Assembly: GCA_019894885.1 (NCBI GenBank)
Contig: JAGXNP010000010.1
Span: forward strand, 1-36,066
DNA from: Promethearchaeota archaeon
Lineage (GTDB): Archaea; Asgardarchaeota; Lokiarchaeia; Sigyniarchaeales; SOKP01
Reading direction: 5' to 3'
Length of the DNA stretch: 36,066 nt
Positions 33,622 through 36,066 of the stretch are shown piece after piece. Numbering within the stretch: the stretch's first letter is position 1; each line of letters opens with the position of its first letter. Position numbers and translations under genes: made by a program. The notes below the pieces were generated by a model that saw nothing but the letters and a program-made list of their open reading frames with translations, was not told where the DNA came from and did not search any database.

Positions 33622-34404
33622 ATGGATTGGGGAATGCAAAATCGATTGGCAAGAATTATAAAACCTAAATCAGGGCATTGTGTCATGCTTGCAGTGGATC
33701 ATGGGTACTTTGGTAATATTCCAGGTTCTTTAAAGTGTTTTGGCGATTTAAACCCTCTGTTTCAATATGCTGATGCCTTAATGCTTACTCGCGGGATGCT
33801 GAGGAGTTGTGTATCAGCTGATTTCGATATTCCGATTGTTTTAAGAGTATCCGCGGGCGCTAGCATGTTAAAAGAGCTTTCAAATGAAGAAATTAATGTA
33901 ACCATTGAAGATGCTATAAGATTAAATGTATCAGCCATAACTTGCTCAATTTTCGTAGGAGGCGAGTACGAAAAACAAAGCTTAATGAATTTGTCCAAAT
34001 TAGTAAATTGGGGGCAAGAATATGGCATCCCATCATTAGCAGTCACTGCCGTTGGTAGGGAAATGGTAAGGGATGACCGATATTTAGGTATGGCAAGTAG
34101 GATGGCTGCTGAATTAGGAGCTACTTTTGTAAAGACATATTATTGCGATAATTTTGAAAATGTTACAAGTATTTGTCCTGTACCAGTCGTTATTGCTGGT
34201 GGGAAAAAATTACCTGAAAAGGATGCGTTGCAAATGGCTAAAAACGCCATCGCTGCAGGAGCCGTAGGGGTTGATATGGGAAGGAATATATTCCAATCTG
34301 ATAAACCTATAGGAATGATCCAAGCAGTGAGAGCAATTGTTCACGAAAATGCTTCAGTTGATGAGGCTTATGGCATTTATCAGAATGGTCCATTAGGGTT
34401 ATAA
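33622..34404 (+). CDS. lsrF: LsrF/DhnA-type class I aldolase (3-hydroxy-5-phosphonooxypentane-2,4-dione thiolase-like)
   Basis: A 260-residue TIM-barrel class I aldolase. MDWGMQNRLARIIKPKSGH, VMLAVDHGYFGN, YADALMLTRGMLRS and CPVPVVIAGGKKLPEKDALQ match E. coli LsrF closely (from memory). K171 in VKTYY aligns with its Schiff-base lysine, and GVDMGRNIFQSDKP is the phosphate-binding end. LsrF splits the phosphorylated AI-2 derivative with CoA into DHAP and acetyl-CoA. This protein lacks the about 31-residue N-terminal extension of E. coli LsrF, and an in-frame stop lies five codons before the ATG. No other lsr gene (kinase, isomerase, importer) is in view, so AI-2 turnover is not established; a generic sugar-phosphate aldolase or thiolase role is the alternative. 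Confidence 0.85.
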   Translation: MDWGMQNRLARIIKPKSGHCVMLAVDHGYFGNIPGSLKCFGDLNPLFQYADALMLTRGMLRSCVSADFDIPIVLRVSAGASMLKELSNEEINVTIEDAIRLNVSAITCSIFVGGEYEKQSLMNLSKLVNWGQEYGIPSLAVTAVGREMVRDDRYLGMASRMAAELGATFVKTYYCDNFENVTSICPVPVVIAGGKKLPEKDALQMAKNAIAAGAVGVDMGRNIFQSDKPIGMIQAVRAIVHENASVDEAYGIYQNGPLGL

Positions 34405-34437
34405 TTTTTTAATTTTTAGTTTAATTAGACGATATAC

Positions 34438-34446
34438 TTTTTTTTT
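34438..34446 (+). terminator. Oligo-T tract after lsrF
   Basis: Nine T residues lie 33 bases after the lsrF stop and just before the next start codon at 34453. A plausible U-tract terminator, though it could also lie in the leader of the next gene. Confidence 0.35.
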
Positions 34447-34452
34447 AATTCA

Positions 34453-35412
34453 ATGACTACTTCAAAAATAGATAATGTAGAGATTAGGCAGTTAACAGAA
34501 GATATATTACTCGTTCATCAGAAAAAACCACCGTTTTATTTCTCTTGTAGTGATGGTATTATTATTTTACCGAAAAAAAATAGAAATGATAGTTCTATCG
34601 TGTTAGATTTAAATATCGAACCTCATCTTATAGATAAATTGAACAATATTTATGGTCCTTTTACGAATTATATAAACTCACATGGACATATGGATCACAT
34701 AGCACATGTCCATAAGTGGGAGTCCATTGGAGCCAAAATTCACGCTCCCTTTCCAGAACATGTAAATTTATTAGATCTCCGCAAATTTTACAAGTTATTT
34801 GGCTTTTTTGAAGAAATAAATTTTTCAGTTATAAATAAGTTTGCAAAAAAAAATGGTTATAAAGAATGTCAAGATGTCATCCCCTTCAAACCGGGTTATA
34901 CTTTTAAATTTGAAAACCTTATAATTGAAACTATTCCATTATTAGGTCATTCTAAAGCTCATGTAGGCTTTTTGATTCCAGAAGAAAGATTGTTTCATAT
35001 AAGCTGCTTAGGATTTGATAAAGTTAGCCCCGATAAAGATGGATTTGGTCCATGGTACGGATTTAAAGAATGTTCAATTGAACAGTATCTGATAGATATT
35101 ACGCAAGCTGAGTTAATTTTCCTAGAGCGGGCTAATTTCTTAACATCTAGCCATTCTTATATTGTAAAAAGCCCCGATAAAGCTCCATTTATTTACATGA
35201 GAGAAAAAATCGCGAAAAATCAAAACCTTGTTGATAACGCAATCAAGTCTCATAACTTGACAAATAAATCTATGGATACGATAAACTATTTACTTAATCT
35301 AGACATTTTCTTTCCAAAGAGGAAAATGGAGGGTTATTTATTGGAAATTTATAATTTTTGGGAATCTGGAATAATTCGTAAGCATATTGAACGAAGTGAA
35401 TACCTTAATTAG
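34453..35412 (+). CDS. Metallo-beta-lactamase-fold hydrolase
   Basis: A 319-residue protein with the full HxHxDH motif in SHGHMDHIAH (about 75-84) and a further His in GHSKAHVGF. FHISCLGFD sits where the bridging Asp is expected, with Cys in its place, and a late SSHSYIV may give the last His ligand. The C-terminal about 90 residues (REKIAKNQNLVDNAIKS to the end) form a helical extension as in MBL hydrolases with a winged-helix-like tail. Substrate unknown. It follows lsrF on the same strand but probably uses its own promoter. Confidence 0.82.
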   Translation: MTTSKIDNVEIRQLTEDILLVHQKKPPFYFSCSDGIIILPKKNRNDSSIVLDLNIEPHLIDKLNNIYGPFTNYINSHGHMDHIAHVHKWESIGAKIHAPFPEHVNLLDLRKFYKLFGFFEEINFSVINKFAKKNGYKECQDVIPFKPGYTFKFENLIIETIPLLGHSKAHVGFLIPEERLFHISCLGFDKVSPDKDGFGPWYGFKECSIEQYLIDITQAELIFLERANFLTSSHSYIVKSPDKAPFIYMREKIAKNQNLVDNAIKSHNLTNKSMDTINYLLNLDIFFPKRKMEGYLLEIYNFWESGIIRKHIERSEYLN

Positions 35413-35427
35413 TGATTTATTTAGTAG

Positions 35428-36066
35428 TCATTTATCAGGTTCGATAACAACCTTAAGAGACTCAGTAGCCTCAATAACAATTTTGAATGCTTCTCCTGCT
35501 TGATTTAGGGGAAATCGATGAGTAATTAACTCAGATACATTAATTCTTTTTGATAATATCCACACATATGACTCTTGGAGATCTTCAGGTGCTGCGCCAT
35601 ATGAAGTCGTGATTGTTATTTCATTCCTCCAATAATCGTTTATAGGAACTTCTAAATTGACACCAGGTCCTGGGACTGCAAAGAATATCACTGTACCTCC
35701 TGGTGCTACACAAATTAAAGCCTGATTTGCTGCCGATAAAGCCCCTGTGCATACAATAACAATGTCAGCTAATTTATTATCATTGAATTCCAGAAGTTTC
35801 GAAGGAATATCCTCGTTTGCATGAAAAATTTCATCCGCTCCAAAATCTTGGATTTTCCTCAATCTATAATCGTTTATATCGGTTGCAAAGACTTTTTTTG
35901 CTCCTCTAAGTTTTGCTAATTGAGCATGTAAGATTCCGGATACTCCACTTCCTAATATTAAGACTGTTAATCCTTTTCCTACATTTGCTAATCTTTGTGC
36001 TCTACAAACACAGCCAAATGGTTCAATAAATACGCCATCTTCGTAGGTAACGGACTTATCTAACAC
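35428..36066 (-). CDS. Zinc-type alcohol dehydrogenase (medium-chain dehydrogenase), 3' part
   Basis: The visible 212 residues are the C-terminal two thirds of a medium-chain dehydrogenase. EPFGCVCRAQRLANVGKG leads into the Rossmann domain with GSGVSGILHAQLAKLRGAKK (NAD(P)-binding GxGxxG), then KVFATDINDYRLRKIQDFGAD. D in FATDIND suggests NAD rather than NADP. The zinc-binding N-terminal domain lies beyond the window edge, so the first codon in view is not the true start. Substrate unknown; sorbitol/threonine dehydrogenase-like enzymes have this form. Confidence 0.85.
   Translation of the reverse strand: MLDKSVTYEDGVFIEPFGCVCRAQRLANVGKGLTVLILGSGVSGILHAQLAKLRGAKKVFATDINDYRLRKIQDFGADEIFHANEDIPSKLLEFNDNKLADIVIVCTGALSAANQALICVAPGGTVIFFAVPGPGVNLEVPINDYWRNEITITTSYGAAPEDLQESYVWILSKRINVSELITHRFPLNQAGEAFKIVIEATESLKVVIEPDK

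Larger units (their letters stand above)
32469..34404 (+). repeat. Tandem duplication, unit 2 (leader + zinc-site protein + intact lsrF)
   Basis: This is the intact copy: a 168-bp leader, the gene at 32637, a 139-bp spacer and the full lsrF. The spacer string AAAGTACAAAAAAGATAATG (33535-33554) recurs just before the truncated copy in unit 1, which fixes the alignment of the two units. Confidence 0.85.

Overview
The window is AT-rich, gene-dense DNA from a prokaryote that is most probably an anaerobic archaeon. TATA-like boxes lie about 25-35 bases before several starts (12215-12222, 32603-32610, 33585-33596). Oligo-T tracts follow some stop codons, and Shine-Dalgarno sites (AAGGAGGT-like) occur inside the operons. 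The gene content is anaerobic: a four-subunit 2-oxoacid:ferredoxin oxidoreductase, an aldehyde:ferredoxin oxidoreductase, CCG-domain and LUD-domain iron-sulfur proteins, an F420-type flavoprotein domain and several ferredoxin modules. An Asgard (Lokiarchaeia-like) origin fits this mix, but no diagnostic marker is present, so that placement is inference.

Layout. 1-1750: a leucine-carboxyl-methyltransferase-like enzyme, with a possible overlapping downstream gene cut by the window edge, diverges from a TetR regulator; two near-identical palindromes lie between them. 1813-6520: an SLC49/FLVCR-like MFS carrier, histidyl-tRNA synthetase, RidA and a PLP-dependent alanine-racemase-fold enzyme. 6569-12050: an aldehyde ferredoxin oxidoreductase diverges from a two-gene altronate-dehydratase/sulfolactate-lyase-like enzyme, followed on the other strand by a LutA/LutB-like iron-sulfur pair. 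These could form a carboxylate-oxidising module.

12256-17071: a tight operon korD-korA-korB-korC followed by a 605-residue protein that fuses an FrhB-type (F420/Fe-S) half to a PyrK-type (FAD/NAD/[2Fe-2S]) half. This suggests that reduced ferredoxin from 2-oxoacid oxidation is exchanged with F420 and/or NAD(P). A QueG-like Fe-S protein converges on it.

18010-34404 is rich in duplicated genes. Two paralogous EamA carriers flank a UroD-family protein. A tandem pair of ABC cassettes follows, each an ATPase plus an ABC-2 permease fused to a CPBP intramembrane protease. After a membrane-embedded M28 peptidase, a rubredoxin-metallo-beta-lactamase fusion and a frameshifted ferredoxin comes a tandem duplication of [168-bp leader + zinc-site protein + LsrF-type aldolase]. 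In its first copy the aldolase lost its promoter and first 121 codons by a 432-bp deletion between two 10-bp repeats.

34453-36066: a second metallo-beta-lactamase-fold hydrolase and the 3' part of a zinc-type alcohol dehydrogenase that runs off the window. No tRNA, rRNA, CRISPR array, transposase or phage gene was recognised.
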